Made by a program: the position numbers and the translations under genes. DNA of 64,000 nt from Streptomyces sp. col6 (GTDB lineage: Bacteria; Actinomycetota; Actinomycetes; Streptomycetales; Streptomycetaceae), in assembly GCF_008042035.1 (NCBI RefSeq), contig NZ_RDBL01000002.1:515332-579331 (forward strand), written 5' to 3'. Under the pieces are notes generated by a model that was not told the origin of the DNA, searched no databases, and was given only the letters and a program-made list of their open reading frames with translations. Below, piece by piece: positions 25,399 to 34,461 of this stretch; within the stretch, counting starts at the first letter, position 1, and each line of letters opens with the position of its first letter.

Positions 25399-26151
25399 AT
25401 GATGCTGGACTACGACCAGGAGGCCGCCGACTACGATGCCACGCGCGGCGGGCTGCCGCGTGCCGAGGCGGCGGCCGCCGCCGTGCTCGGCCTGGTGCCC
25501 GACACGGCCCGCTCCCTGCTGGACATCGGCTGCGGCACGGGCCTGGTCACCGGGCGGATCGCCGCCGGTCGCCCCGGACTCCGGGTGACCGGGTCGGACG
25601 CCTCGCGCGGCATGGCCCGCGTCGCCCGGGACCGCGTCGGCGCCGTCGTGCTCGCCGACGCCCGCCGGCTGCCCCTGCCCGGCGCCGCTGTGGACGCGGT
25701 CTGTGCCGTCTGGCTGCTGCATCTGCTGCGCGAGGAGGGCGCGGTACGGGCGGTGGTGGCCGAGGTGGCGCGGGTGCTGCGGCCGGGCGGGGTGTTCGTC
25801 ACCACCGTGGACAAGGACGCCTGCCACGACGTGGGCAGCGACATCGACGAGGCGTTCACCCCGTACCTGGTGCCGGCCGCGTCCGACGGTACGGACCTGG
25901 TCGTCGGGTACGCGGCCGAAGCCGGTCTGGAGGCCGCCGGGGAGGCGTTCTTCCCCGGCCACGGGCAGGGGCGCACCCCGCGGCGGGCGGCCGGCGCCGT
26001 GCGCCGGGGCTACTACGCCTCGCGCCTGGCCCTGCCCGGCGAGGCCGCCGAAGACCTGGCCCGGACCCTGGAATCGCTCCCGGACCAGGAACGGCGGCGC
26101 GCCGACCCGGAGTACCGACTGCTGGCCTTCCGCCGCCGGGCGGACAGCTGA
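25399..26151 (+). CDS. Class I SAM-dependent methyltransferase
   Basis: A 250-residue enzyme. SAM motif I LLDIGCGTGLVTGRIAAG follows a short N-terminal helix that begins with the UbiE/COQ5-like YDQEAADYDATRGG. GSDASRGMARVA holds the acidic ribose ligand, ADARRLPLPGAAVDAVCAVW is motif II and LRPGGVFVTTVDKD is post-motif. The substrate is unknown. It is divergent from the LysR regulator, which probably controls it, and convergent with the NmrA-type gene across a hairpin. Two consecutive ATG codons (25399, 25402) are possible starts. TATAGT at 25351-25356 could be a -10 box but lacks a good -35. Confidence 0.85.
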   Translation: MMLDYDQEAADYDATRGGLPRAEAAAAAVLGLVPDTARSLLDIGCGTGLVTGRIAAGRPGLRVTGSDASRGMARVARDRVGAVVLADARRLPLPGAAVDAVCAVWLLHLLREEGAVRAVVAEVARVLRPGGVFVTTVDKDACHDVGSDIDEAFTPYLVPAASDGTDLVVGYAAEAGLEAAGEAFFPGHGQGRTPRRAAGAVRRGYYASRLALPGEAAEDLARTLESLPDQERRRADPEYRLLAFRRRADS

Positions 26152-26155
26152 GCCG

Positions 26156-26184
26156 GGGCGACGGCCGACGAACAGCCGTCGCCC
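26156..26184. terminator. Bidirectional hairpin terminator
   Basis: GGGCGACGGC pairs with its complement over 10 bp around a 9-nt loop, between convergent stops at 26151 and 26192. Confidence 0.75.
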
Positions 26185-26191
26185 GGCCGTG

Positions 26192-27064
26192 CTACGGCCG
26201 TACGCTCCAGAAGCCCTCCCGGGCCGCCTCCGCCGCGAACTCCGTGAACGACTTCGGGTCGCGGCCCAGCGCGCGCTTCACACCGTCCGTGACCGCCGCG
26301 TTGTGCCCGTCGAGCAGCGAGGTGAACAGCCCCGCCAGGAAGGCCGCTTCCTCCCTCGGCGCACCGAACCCGACCAGCATCTCCTCGTATTCGGCGCCCG
26401 TCAGCGCCACATAGCGGACCTCGCGGCCCGTCGCCGCGGCGATCTCGGCGGCCACCTCGGTGAAGGTCAGCGCCCGGGGGCCGGTCAGCTCCACGACCGA
26501 GCCCGCGACGCCCTCCCCGCACAGCGCGGCGGCCGCCACATCGGCCAGATCGTCCGCGTCCACGAAGGGCTCGGCGGTGTCGCTCGCCGGGAACACCAGC
26601 TCCCCGCCGAGCACCCCGTCCAGCAGGGCGCCCTCGCTGAAGTTCTGGGTGAAGAACGCCGAGCGCACCACCGTCAGTTCGGCGTCCCCGGCCGCCGTGC
26701 GCAGCGCCTCCTCCGCGACCACCGCGTCCGGCTCGCCCCGCCCCGAGAGCAGCACCAGCCGGCGCACCCCGCACCGCCGCGCCGCCTCCCCGAACGCGGT
26801 CATGGCCGCGGGCGCCATGGGCGCCCCCAGGTCGGGGACGTACGCGACGTAAGCCGCCTCCGCACCGCTCAGCGCCGCCTCCCAACCCGACTCGTCCGCC
26901 CAGTCGAAGGGGATCTCGCTTTGGCGCGAACCCACCCGCACCGGCACGCCCCGCGCGGTCAGCCGCTCGACCACCCGGCGCCCCGTCTTGCCCGTCCCAC
27001 TCGTCACCAGCACCGGGCCCGTGCCGGCGGATTCCTGTGTCGTGTTGCGCGTCTCTTCCGTCAT
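26192..27064 (-). CDS. NmrA-like NAD(P)-binding oxidoreductase
   Basis: A 290-residue atypical short-chain dehydrogenase. The Rossmann motif VLVTSGTGKTGRRVVERL is at residues 18-35 with the T-G-x-T-G spacing of the NmrA/QorB group; a Y-V-A-Y-V strand and RLVLLSGRGEPDA follow, while the classical Y-x-x-x-K is absent. These proteins sense or use NADP(H), often on quinones or aldehydes. It is divergent from an AraC regulator (82 bp apart), an arrangement in which the regulator often controls the reductase. Start ATG 27064. Confidence 0.88.
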   Translation of the reverse strand: MTEETRNTTQESAGTGPVLVTSGTGKTGRRVVERLTARGVPVRVGSRQSEIPFDWADESGWEAALSGAEAAYVAYVPDLGAPMAPAAMTAFGEAARRCGVRRLVLLSGRGEPDAVVAEEALRTAAGDAELTVVRSAFFTQNFSEGALLDGVLGGELVFPASDTAEPFVDADDLADVAAAALCGEGVAGSVVELTGPRALTFTEVAAEIAAATGREVRYVALTGAEYEEMLVGFGAPREEAAFLAGLFTSLLDGHNAAVTDGVKRALGRDPKSFTEFAAEAAREGFWSVRP

Positions 27065-27146
27065 GACCCCAGGTTCCCCCGAGCCCTCCCGTCGCCTCCA
27101 TCCCCGAGGCTCTCGGCTCCCTACGCCTGCGTCTACGCTGCTGCTC

Positions 27147-28142
27147 ATGGACGCACTGGCCGAACTGCTGGACGGGCCGCGGGCCCGCGGGGCGTTACTT
27201 CTGCGGATGGTGATGGAGCCGCCCTGGGCGGTCCGGATCGAGGACCGAGCCCCCCTCTGCCTCATGGCCGTGACCGGCGGCGAGGCGTGGATCGTGCCCG
27301 ACGGGGACACCGAACCGGTGCTGCTGCGCCCCGGCGACCTGGCCGTGGCCCGTGGCCCGGAGCCGTACACCGTCGCCGACCGACCGGACACCGAACCCCG
27401 TGCGCGCATCGGGCCCGGCGGCAGCTGCACCACCCTGCGCGGCGAACCGCTGTCCCAGTCCATGGAGCTGGGCGTACGGACCTGGGGCAACGCCCTCGAC
27501 GGCTCGGCCGCCGTGCTCGTCGGCACCTACCTCCTGGACGGCGAGATCAGCGGCCGGCTGCTCGACGCCCTGCCCCCGCTGCTCGTCCTGCCGGCAGGCG
27601 GCCGCACCGGCCCGCTCCTCGCCCTGCTGGGCGACGAGATCGCGCGCGACGAGCCGGGCCAGAGCCTGATGCTCGACCGGCTCCTGGACCTCCTCCTCGT
27701 CGACGCGCTGCGCACCTGGTTCTCGCGGCCCGGAGCCGAACCCCCGGCCTGGTACGTGGCCATGGGCGACCCCGTCGTCGGCCAGGCCCTGCGCCTGCTG
27801 CACGACGAGCCCGCCCACCCCTGGACGGTCGCCGCCCTGGCCGCGAAGGCCGGTGTCTCCCGGGCCGCGCTCGCCCGGCGGTTCACCGAGCTGGTGGGGG
27901 AGCCCCCGATGGCCTATCTCACCGGCCGCCGCCTCGCCGTCGCGGCCGACCTGCTCCGGGAGACCGACGCGACCGTGGAGTCCGTCGCCCGCAAGGTCGG
28001 CTACAGCCAGGCGTTCGCGTTCAGCACCGCCTTCAAGCGCGTACGGGGTGTCAGCCCGCAGGAGTACCGCAAGGGCGGCGGCTTGCCGGAACAGCAAGGA
28101 ACTTTGCGCGAAGAGCGGGGTGTGGTGACGCTGGAGCCATGA
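27147..28142 (+). CDS. AraC-family regulator (cupin_6 type) containing a TTA codon
   Basis: A 331-residue regulator. The N-terminal cupin domain has the usual start MDALAELLDGPRARGALLLR and APLCLMAVTGGEAWIV. The C-terminal pair of AraC helix-turn-helices begins near residue 218 (WTVAALAAKAGVSRAALAR, VESVARKVGYSQAFAFSTAF, GVSPQEYRKG). Codon 17 is TTA (27195-27197), so translation should depend on the bldA leucyl-tRNA(UAA) in streptomycetes, delaying expression to development. The stop overlaps the ATG of the next methyltransferase (ATGA), so that enzyme should share the dependence. The likely divergent target is the NmrA-type reductase. Confidence 0.88.
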   Translation: MDALAELLDGPRARGALLLRMVMEPPWAVRIEDRAPLCLMAVTGGEAWIVPDGDTEPVLLRPGDLAVARGPEPYTVADRPDTEPRARIGPGGSCTTLRGEPLSQSMELGVRTWGNALDGSAAVLVGTYLLDGEISGRLLDALPPLLVLPAGGRTGPLLALLGDEIARDEPGQSLMLDRLLDLLLVDALRTWFSRPGAEPPAWYVAMGDPVVGQALRLLHDEPAHPWTVAALAAKAGVSRAALARRFTELVGEPPMAYLTGRRLAVAADLLRETDATVESVARKVGYSQAFAFSTAFKRVRGVSPQEYRKGGGLPEQQGTLREERGVVTLEP

Positions 28143-29071
28143 GCAACCACTCCGGCCACGGACACCACCACGACGGCCACCAGGGCCTGCACCACGAGCG
28201 CCCCGCACACGGGCACCACCACGGCGGGACCGAACCCGACTGGGACGTCATGGCCCCGCTCCTGGAGCGCAACGCCGAACTCAGCAGCGCGCAGTACACC
28301 GAGGCGGCCCGCTGGATCGCCGCCCTGCCCACCGCGCCGAAGGTCCGCCGCGTCCTCGACATCGGCGCCGGCCCCGGCGTCGTCACCTGCCTCCTCGCCG
28401 AGGTCTTCCCCGAGGCGGAGGTCGTCGCCGTCGACGGCACCCCCGCCCTCCTGGAGCGCACCCGGGAACGCGCACGGCGGCTCGGGCTCGACGACCGCGT
28501 CACCACCCTGCACGCCACCCTCCCCGAAGGGCTCCCCGAGCTGGGCGAGGCCGACCTGATCTGGGCCGGCAACACCCTGCACCACATGGGCGACCAGCGC
28601 GCCGCCCTGGCCGGATTCGGCGAGCTGCTGCGCCCCGGCGGCATCGTCGCCCTCGTGGAGGGCGGACTCCAGCCACGGCAGCTCCCGCGCGACCTCGGCT
28701 TCGGCAGGCCCGGACTCGAGGCGCGGATGGAGGCCGCCGAGGCGGAACTCTTCCAGGAGATGCGCGCCGAACTGCCCGACGCCCGGCGCGAGGTGGAGGA
28801 CTGGGCCGCCCTGTTCGGCGCCGCCGGCCTCACCCCGCAGGGCACCCGCAGCTTCCTGCTCGACCTGCCCGCACCGCTCGCGGACGCCGCACGCGAACAG
28901 GTCGTCGCGGACTTCACCCGCCGCAGCGGCGGGCTGCGCGACCACCTCGACACCGAGGACCTCGCCGTGCTCGACCGGCTCCTCGACCCCGAGGACCCGG
29001 CCGGACTGCAGCACCGGCCCGACGTCTTCCTGCTCCTGGCCCGCACCCTCCACCTGGGCCGCCGCGCCTGA
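28139..29071 (+). CDS. Class I methyltransferase with His-rich N-terminus
   Basis: A 310-residue protein. The first 28 residues include about twelve histidines (SNHSGHGHHHDGHQGLHH, then HGHHHGG), which suggests metal binding. The catalytic part follows: motif I VLDIGAGPGVVTCLLAE near residue 72, VDGTPALLERTRERA, LIWAGNTLHHMGDQ and RPGGIVALVEGG. The last third is helical and probably binds substrate. Its ATG sits in the AraC stop (ATGA), so translation is coupled to that TTA-containing gene. Substrate unknown; a role in metal-responsive or developmental chemistry is only inference. A hairpin terminator follows. Confidence 0.87.
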   Translation: MSNHSGHGHHHDGHQGLHHERPAHGHHHGGTEPDWDVMAPLLERNAELSSAQYTEAARWIAALPTAPKVRRVLDIGAGPGVVTCLLAEVFPEAEVVAVDGTPALLERTRERARRLGLDDRVTTLHATLPEGLPELGEADLIWAGNTLHHMGDQRAALAGFGELLRPGGIVALVEGGLQPRQLPRDLGFGRPGLEARMEAAEAELFQEMRAELPDARREVEDWAALFGAAGLTPQGTRSFLLDLPAPLADAAREQVVADFTRRSGGLRDHLDTEDLAVLDRLLDPEDPAGLQHRPDVFLLLARTLHLGRRA

Positions 29072-29094
29072 GCCGTTCCCCGTACACAGCGAAA

Positions 29095-29130
29095 CCGCCG
29101 CCCCGGCTCGCGAACGAGCGGGGGCGGCGG
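29095..29130. terminator. Bidirectional hairpin terminator
   Basis: CCGCCGCCCC-G-GCTCG pairs across the tetraloop CGAA with one G-G mismatch (15 paired positions), between convergent stops at 29071 and 29150. Confidence 0.8.
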
Positions 29131-29149
29131 CTCCGTACAGCCGCGGCGG

Positions 29150-29986
29150 TCAGGCGCCGGCGTTGAACTCGCCCGGGTTCGGGCCGAGCCGCTTGCCCTC
29201 GTCCAGCGCCGCGAAAGCGGCCAGGTCGTCGGCGTCCAGCTCGAAGCCGAACACGTCGATGTTCTCCGCGATCCGCGACGGCGTCACGGACTTCGGGATC
29301 ACCACATTGCCCGTCTGCAGGTGCCAGCGGAGCACCGCCTGCGCGGGCGTACGGCCGTGCTTGCGGGCGACCGCGAGGACGGTGGGGACCTCCAGCAGGC
29401 CCTTGCCGGAGCCCAGCGGCGACCACGCCTCGGTGAGGATGCCGTGCTGGGCGTGCAGGGCGCGGGACTCGGCCTGCTGAAGCTGCGGGTGCAGCTCGAT
29501 CTGGTTGAGCACCGGCACCACGGAGGTCTCACCGAGCAGACGCTCCAGGTGCTCCGGGAGGAAGTTCGAGACCCCGATGGCCTTCGCGCGGCCGTCGGCG
29601 TAGATCTTCTCGAACGCGCGGTAGGTGTCGACGTAGGCGTCCTTGGCCGGCACCGGCCAGTGGATCAGATACAGGTCGACGTAGTCGAGGCCCAGCTTCT
29701 CCAGCGAGGCGTCGAAGGCGCGCAGCGTCGAGTCGTAACCCTGCTCGCTGTTCCACAGCTTCGTGGTCACGAACAGCTCGTCGCGGGCGACACCGGAGGC
29801 GGCGATGGCCTTGCCCGTACCCGTCTCGTTCTGGTAGATCGCGGCGGTGTCGATGCTGCGGTACCCGGACTCGATGGCGGTGGCGACCGCCTTCGTCGCC
29901 TCGTCGTCCGGCACCTGCCAGACTCCGAACCCGAGCTGGGGCATCTCGACGCCGTTGTTGAGGGTGAGGGAGGGGACCTGGCTCAC
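29150..29986 (-). CDS. Aldo/keto reductase (AKR5-like)
   Basis: A 278-residue NADPH-dependent reductase of the AKR superfamily. The catalytic tetrad is visible: D in SIDTAAIYQNE with its Y, K in LFVTTKLWN and H in YLIHWPVP. The NADPH site is in IPKSVTPSRIAENIDVF. These motifs are those of 2,5-diketo-D-gluconate reductase-like AKRs, which reduce many aldehydes and ketones. Start GTG 29986 is preceded by AAGGATG. It lies 92 bp after the acyl-CoA synthetase stop on the same strand. Confidence 0.92.
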   Translation of the reverse strand: MSQVPSLTLNNGVEMPQLGFGVWQVPDDEATKAVATAIESGYRSIDTAAIYQNETGTGKAIAASGVARDELFVTTKLWNSEQGYDSTLRAFDASLEKLGLDYVDLYLIHWPVPAKDAYVDTYRAFEKIYADGRAKAIGVSNFLPEHLERLLGETSVVPVLNQIELHPQLQQAESRALHAQHGILTEAWSPLGSGKGLLEVPTVLAVARKHGRTPAQAVLRWHLQTGNVVIPKSVTPSRIAENIDVFGFELDADDLAAFAALDEGKRLGPNPGEFNAGA

Positions 29987-30078
29987 GAGCAGAGCATCCT
30001 TACGTTGAGGGGTGGGACTCCCCACGTCAACGATCAAGACCGCCCACCCATTCCCGGTGGCCCCGCCCAATCGTCCGG

Positions 30079-31902
30079 TCAGCGGTACAGCGCGTCCACC
30101 TCGGTCTCGTACGCCGCCTCGATCGCCTTCCGCTTCAGCTTCAGCGAGGGGGTGAGCAGCCCGTGCTGCTCGCTGAACTGGTGCGCCAGGATGCGGAACG
30201 TACGGATGGACTCGGCCTGCGAGACCGCGGTGTTCGCCGCGACCACCGCCCGGCGCACCTCCATCTCCAGGTCCGGGTCGCGCACCAGCTCGCCCGGTGA
30301 CAGCGGCTGCCGCCCCTGCATCGTGAGCCAGTGGTCCACGGCCTCCTGGTCGACGGTGACCAGCGCGGCGACATAGGGCCGGTCGTTGCCGACCACGATG
30401 CACTGCGCCACCAGCGGATGCGCCCGCACCCGCTCCTCCAGGGCGGCCGGTGACACGCTCTTGCCGCCGGAGGTCACCAGGATCTCCTTCTTCCGGCCGG
30501 TGATCGTCAGATAGCCGTCCTCGTCCAGCGAACCCAGGTCCCCGGTGGCCAGCCAGCCGTCGTTGAGCACCGCGTCGGTGGCCTTCGGGTCGCCGAGATA
30601 CCCGCCGAACACATGGCTCCCGTGCACCCACACCTCGCCGTCCTCCGCGATGTGCAGGGTCGTGCCGGGGATCGGCTGCCCGACCGTCCCGTACCGGGTG
30701 CGCTCCGGGGGATTCGCGGTCGCCGCCGCCGTCGTCTCGGTCAGCCCGTACCCCTCGTACACCGTCACCCCGGCGCCCGCGAAGAACAGCCCGAGGCTGC
30801 GGTCCATGCCCGAGCCGCCCGACATGGCGTGCCGGATGCGGCCGCCCATCGCCTCGCGGACCTTCTTGTACACGACCTTCTCGAAGAACTGGTGCTGCAT
30901 CCGCAGCCCCGCCGAAGGGCCCGGCCCGGTGCCGAACGCCCGCGCCTCCATCGCCTCCGCGTACTTCACCGCGATGTCCACGGCCTTGTCGAACGGCCCG
31001 GCCCGGCCCTCGGCCTCGGCCTTGCGCCGGGCCGCGTTGAAGACCTTCTCGAAGATGTACGGGACCGCCAGGATGAACGTGGGCCGGAATGTGACCAGGT
31101 CCGGCATCAGGGCCTTCGCCGACAGCTCCGGCTGGTGTCCGAGCTTGACCCGGCCCCGGATCGCGGTGACCTCCACCATCCGCCCGAAGACGTGCGCCAG
31201 CGGCAGGAAGAGCAGTGTCGCCGCCTCGTCACCCGGTCTGGAGTGGAAGACGGACTCCCAGCGCGAGGCCATGGTGTCCGTCTCGAACATGAAATTGGCG
31301 TGTGTGAGGACACAGCCCTTGGGACGGCCCGTGGTGCCCGAGGTGTAGATGACGGTCGCCACGGACTCCGGGGTGACCGCCCGCCGGTGCCGGTGCACCA
31401 CCTCGTCCTCGACGTGCGCGCCCGCCTCCACCAGCTCGTCCACCGCGCCGGCGTCCAGCTGCCACAGCCGCTTCAGCTGCGGCAGCCGGTCGATGACCGA
31501 GGCCACCGTCATCGCGTGGTCCTCGTGCTCCACCATCACCGCCGACACCTCGGCGTCATGGAGCATCCACAGCACCTGCTCGGCCGAGGACGTCGGGTAG
31601 ACCGGCACGGACTGGGCGCCGACCGCCCACAGCGCGAAGTCGAACAGGGTCCACTCGTAGCGCGTACGGGACATCAGGGCGACGCGGTCACCGAACCGCA
31701 CCCCGTGCGCGATCAGCCCCTTGGCCAGCGCCAGCACCTCGTCGCGGAACGCGGCCGACGTGACGTCCTGCCAGTGCCCGTCCGCGTCTTTCCGGCCGAG
31801 GGCGACCCGGTGCGGCTCTTCTTCGGCATGGTCGAACACGACATCGGCGAGGCCGCCCACGAGGGGCGCGGCCGCCATGGGTGGGACAGTGAACTCGCGC
31901 AA
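30079..31902 (-). CDS. Long-chain acyl-CoA synthetase (FadD15-like AMP-binding enzyme)
   Basis: A 607-residue adenylate-forming ligase. Motifs in order: YTSGTTGRPKG (P-loop, near residue 185), FLPLAHVFGRM, AMSGGSGMD, YEGYGLTETTAA, and DGWLATGDLGSLDEDGYL followed by TGRKKEILVTSGGKSVSP. It activates fatty acids to acyl-CoA in the cytoplasm or at the membrane. I set the start at TTG 31902 (MREFTVPPMAAAP) because AAGGAG lies at good distance upstream; a longer frame exists. No dedicated partner is adjacent. The 438-bp region upstream, shared with a divergent transporter, may hold its promoter. Confidence 0.9.
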   Translation of the reverse strand: MREFTVPPMAAAPLVGGLADVVFDHAEEEPHRVALGRKDADGHWQDVTSAAFRDEVLALAKGLIAHGVRFGDRVALMSRTRYEWTLFDFALWAVGAQSVPVYPTSSAEQVLWMLHDAEVSAVMVEHEDHAMTVASVIDRLPQLKRLWQLDAGAVDELVEAGAHVEDEVVHRHRRAVTPESVATVIYTSGTTGRPKGCVLTHANFMFETDTMASRWESVFHSRPGDEAATLLFLPLAHVFGRMVEVTAIRGRVKLGHQPELSAKALMPDLVTFRPTFILAVPYIFEKVFNAARRKAEAEGRAGPFDKAVDIAVKYAEAMEARAFGTGPGPSAGLRMQHQFFEKVVYKKVREAMGGRIRHAMSGGSGMDRSLGLFFAGAGVTVYEGYGLTETTAAATANPPERTRYGTVGQPIPGTTLHIAEDGEVWVHGSHVFGGYLGDPKATDAVLNDGWLATGDLGSLDEDGYLTITGRKKEILVTSGGKSVSPAALEERVRAHPLVAQCIVVGNDRPYVAALVTVDQEAVDHWLTMQGRQPLSPGELVRDPDLEMEVRRAVVAANTAVSQAESIRTFRILAHQFSEQHGLLTPSLKLKRKAIEAAYETEVDALYR

Positions 31903-32340
31903 TGACCTGCTCCTTGTGGCGCTCCGCACAGCGCCGCGACGCTACCCCACCGGGCGCCGTCGCGGGAGGGTCCGGAGCTGTCCGTACCCCGTGGTATCTG
32001 CACTGGTCAGGGGCCGAAATCCGGCCAGATGGGCAAGGCTCGGGCGCGCTTGGGACCGCGGAGTAAGCGGCTCGCGCCGGAATCTCCACCGAATCTGTAC
32101 GCCACGATCACTACCGTTACGAGCGGATACGAGGGACTTGTCCCCGTGCGACCGGTCCGGTGGGATCGGTCCGCCCGGCGCCGGCCGTCGCGTCACGGGC
32201 ATTCTCCCCCGCCCGGCGGGCCGTCATGCCTGCTCACACCAACCGTGACGGCGGTAACAGCCCGATGTTCGAATTTCCTGATCGGGGCGCGGGGCGCGCA
32301 GGATGGGTCCGGGCACGACACGACCCGAACGGAAGTACAC
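31903..32340. other. 438-bp divergent intergenic region
   Basis: No gene with convincing codon bias is present. Toward FadD there is a TAGCGT-like -10 without a good -35. GGCCG-N5-CGGCC at 32012-32026 is a short hairpin. I see no riboswitch-like fold and no strong promoter for the transporter. Confidence 0.5.
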
Positions 32341-33360
32341 GTGAAGCACCTGAGCCGCCGCATACCGAAGCCGCCGTCCTGGCTGCCGATCGACCCGTAC
32401 ATAGCGGCGCTCATAGGCACCGTCGTCCTCGCCGCGCTGCTGCCGGCCTCGGGCGCGGCCGCCGGGGTGGCCGGCGGTGCCTCCACCGGCGCGGTCGCCC
32501 TCCTCTTCTTCCTGTACGGGGCGCGCTTGTCCACCGCCGAGGCCCTGGAGGGGCTGCGCCACTGGCGGCTCCACCTCACGGTCCTGGCCTGCACCTTCGT
32601 CGTCTTCCCGCTGCTGGGGCTGGCGAGCTGGGGGCTGGTGCCGTACGTCCTGTCGCCGCAGCTGCAGAGCGGCTTCCTCTTCCTCTGCCTCGTCCCCTCG
32701 ACCATCCAGTCGTCGATCGCCTTCACCTCGATCGCCCGGGGAAACGTGCCCGCCGCGATCTGCGCGGGGTCCTTCTCCTCGATCGCTGGCATCTTCCTGA
32801 CCCCGCTGCTCGCCGCCGCGCTGCTCGGCGACAGCGGCGGCGGGTTCTCGGGCGACGCCCTGCTGAAGATCGGCGTCCAGCTGCTGCTGCCGTTCGTCGC
32901 GGGCCAGCTGCTGCGCCGCCGCATCGGCGGGTTCCTCGCCCGGCACCGCGGGATCCTCGGACTGGTCGACCGGGGGTCGATCCTGCTCGTCGTCTACACG
33001 GCCTTCAGCGAGGGCATGGTCGCCGGAATCTGGCACCAGGTGAGCCCGGCCGGGCTCGGCGCACTGCTCGCCGCCGAGGCGGTGCTGCTCGCGCTGATGC
33101 TCACGGTGACCTGGTACGGGGCGCAGCGGCTCGGCTTCGGGCGCGCGGACCGCGTCGCCATCCAGTTCGCCGGCTCCAAGAAGAGCCTGGCCGCCGGGCT
33201 GCCCATGGCGAGCGTCCTGTTCGGCGCGCACGCGAGCCTCGCCGTGCTGCCGCTGATGCTCTTCCACCAGATGCAGCTCATGGTCTGCGCGGTGATCGCC
33301 CGGCGGCGCGCCCGCGACGGTCAGGAGACGGCGTCGCCGGAGGCCGTGCCGGTCGGCTGA
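32341..33360 (+). CDS. Bile acid:sodium symporter family (BASS/YfeH-like) transporter
   Basis: A 339-residue membrane protein with about ten hydrophobic segments, beginning [24 protein letters not shown]-type signatures include [34 protein letters not shown] in the discontinuous helix of the core domain, and [18 protein letters not shown] in its repeat. Such YfeH-like proteins are predicted Na+-coupled organic-anion carriers; the substrate is unknown. Start GTG 32341 follows GGAAG. Its last 40 bp overlap the end of the opposing fdhD gene. Confidence 0.88.
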   Translation: MKHLSRRIPKPPSWLPIDPYIAALIGTVVLAALLPASGAAAGVAGGASTGAVALLFFLYGARLSTAEALEGLRHWRLHLTVLACTFVVFPLLGLASWGLVPYVLSPQLQSGFLFLCLVPSTIQSSIAFTSIARGNVPAAICAGSFSSIAGIFLTPLLAAALLGDSGGGFSGDALLKIGVQLLLPFVAGQLLRRRIGGFLARHRGILGLVDRGSILLVVYTAFSEGMVAGIWHQVSPAGLGALLAAEAVLLALMLTVTWYGAQRLGFGRADRVAIQFAGSKKSLAAGLPMASVLFGAHASLAVLPLMLFHQMQLMVCAVIARRRARDGQETASPEAVPVG

Positions 33361-34193
33361 CCGGAGTCCAGCGCGATGCGGTGCTCGCCCGCGTACACGT
33401 TCATCGAGGGTCCCCGCAGGAAGCCGACCAGCGTCAGTCCCGTCTCGGCGGCCAGGTCCACGGCCAGCGACGAGGGCGCCGAGACGGCCGCCAGCACGGG
33501 GATGCCGGCCATCACCGCCTTCTGCGCCAGCTCGAACGAGGCCCGCCCGGACACCAGCAGGACCGAGCGGGACAGCGGGAGCCGTCCGTCCGTCAGCGCC
33601 CGGCCCACCAGCTTGTCGACCGCGTTGTGTCGCCCGACGTCCTCCCGGATGTCCATCAGCTCGCCGGTCTCGGAGAACAGCGCCGCCGCGTGCAGGCCCC
33701 CGGTCCGGTCGAAGACCCGCTGGGAGGCCCGCAGCCGGTCGGGGAGTGCGGCGAGCAGCGCGGGCCCGATCCGCAGCGGGGGAGTGTCGGCGACCGGGTG
33801 GCGGGTCGTGGTGCGGACGGCGTCCAGGCTCGCCTTGCCGCACAGTCCGCAGGAGGACGTCGTGTAGACGTTGCGCTCCAGCGTGATGTCGGGGACCTCG
33901 ACGCCCGGCGCGAGCCCGACGTCCACCACGTTGTACGTGTTGACCCCCTCGGCGGTCGCGCCGGCGCAGTACACGATCGACCGCACATCGGCCTGGTCGC
34001 CGATGACCCCCTCGCTGACCAGGAAGCCCGCCGCCAGCGCGAAGTCGTCGCCCGGAGTGCGCATGGTGATCGCGAGCGGCTTCCCGTTCAGCCGGATCTC
34101 CAGGGGCTCCTCGGCGACGAGGGTGTCGGGGCGGGTGGAGACGGCCCCGTCCCGGATGCGGATGGTGCGGCGGCGCTCGGTGACCCGTCCCAT
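33321..34193 (-). CDS. fdhD: Formate dehydrogenase accessory sulfurtransferase FdhD
   Basis: A 290-residue cytosolic protein that transfers sulfur from a cysteine desulfurase to the molybdenum cofactor of formate dehydrogenase. The sulfur-carrying C-G-L-C motif is at residues 115-118 ([12 protein letters not shown]). [34 protein letters not shown] and [15 protein letters not shown] are family landmarks. No formate dehydrogenase gene is in the window, so its client is elsewhere. Start ATG 34193. It shares a 3' overlap of 40 bp with the BASS transporter and is divergent from the KAS III gene. Confidence 0.93.
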   Translation of the reverse strand: MGRVTERRRTIRIRDGAVSTRPDTLVAEEPLEIRLNGKPLAITMRTPGDDFALAAGFLVSEGVIGDQADVRSIVYCAGATAEGVNTYNVVDVGLAPGVEVPDITLERNVYTTSSCGLCGKASLDAVRTTTRHPVADTPPLRIGPALLAALPDRLRASQRVFDRTGGLHAAALFSETGELMDIREDVGRHNAVDKLVGRALTDGRLPLSRSVLLVSGRASFELAQKAVMAGIPVLAAVSAPSSLAVDLAAETGLTLVGFLRGPSMNVYAGEHRIALDSGQPTGTASGDAVS

Positions 34194-34413
34194 GACCCTT
34201 GGACCCGATTTCTGTGCGTGAGGGGGCCTCATCGGCCCCGGGCGGTGGCTGTGGGGGACCGGTGGCGTACCCCGACGCTGCCATTGTCCTGCACCTGGGA
34301 CGCGGTGCCGCAACCGGAGGGCCGGTCCCGGACCACCGGCGGGTGGTGTCGAGCCCTCCAAGCCGAAGCCGGTATTCCTGTGGGATCACCTGCCCCCGTA
34401 CCGGGCGGTAGCG

Positions 34414-34429
34414 ACCAAGACTGGTTGGT
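34414..34429. promoter_or_regulatory. Candidate operator upstream of the KAS III gene
   Basis: ACCAA-N6-TTGGT forms a symmetric site of TetR-operator size, ending 33 bp before the ATG at 34462. No TetR gene is adjacent, so the regulator is unknown. Confidence 0.35.
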
Positions 34430-34461
34430 TCCTGACAGATGGAGCGAGGGGACCTTTGTTT

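Noticed and set aside
31903..32340. Riboswitch or small RNA in the 438-bp intergenic region
   Set aside because: I found no conserved riboswitch core or long paired structure; only a short GGCCG/CGGCC stem.
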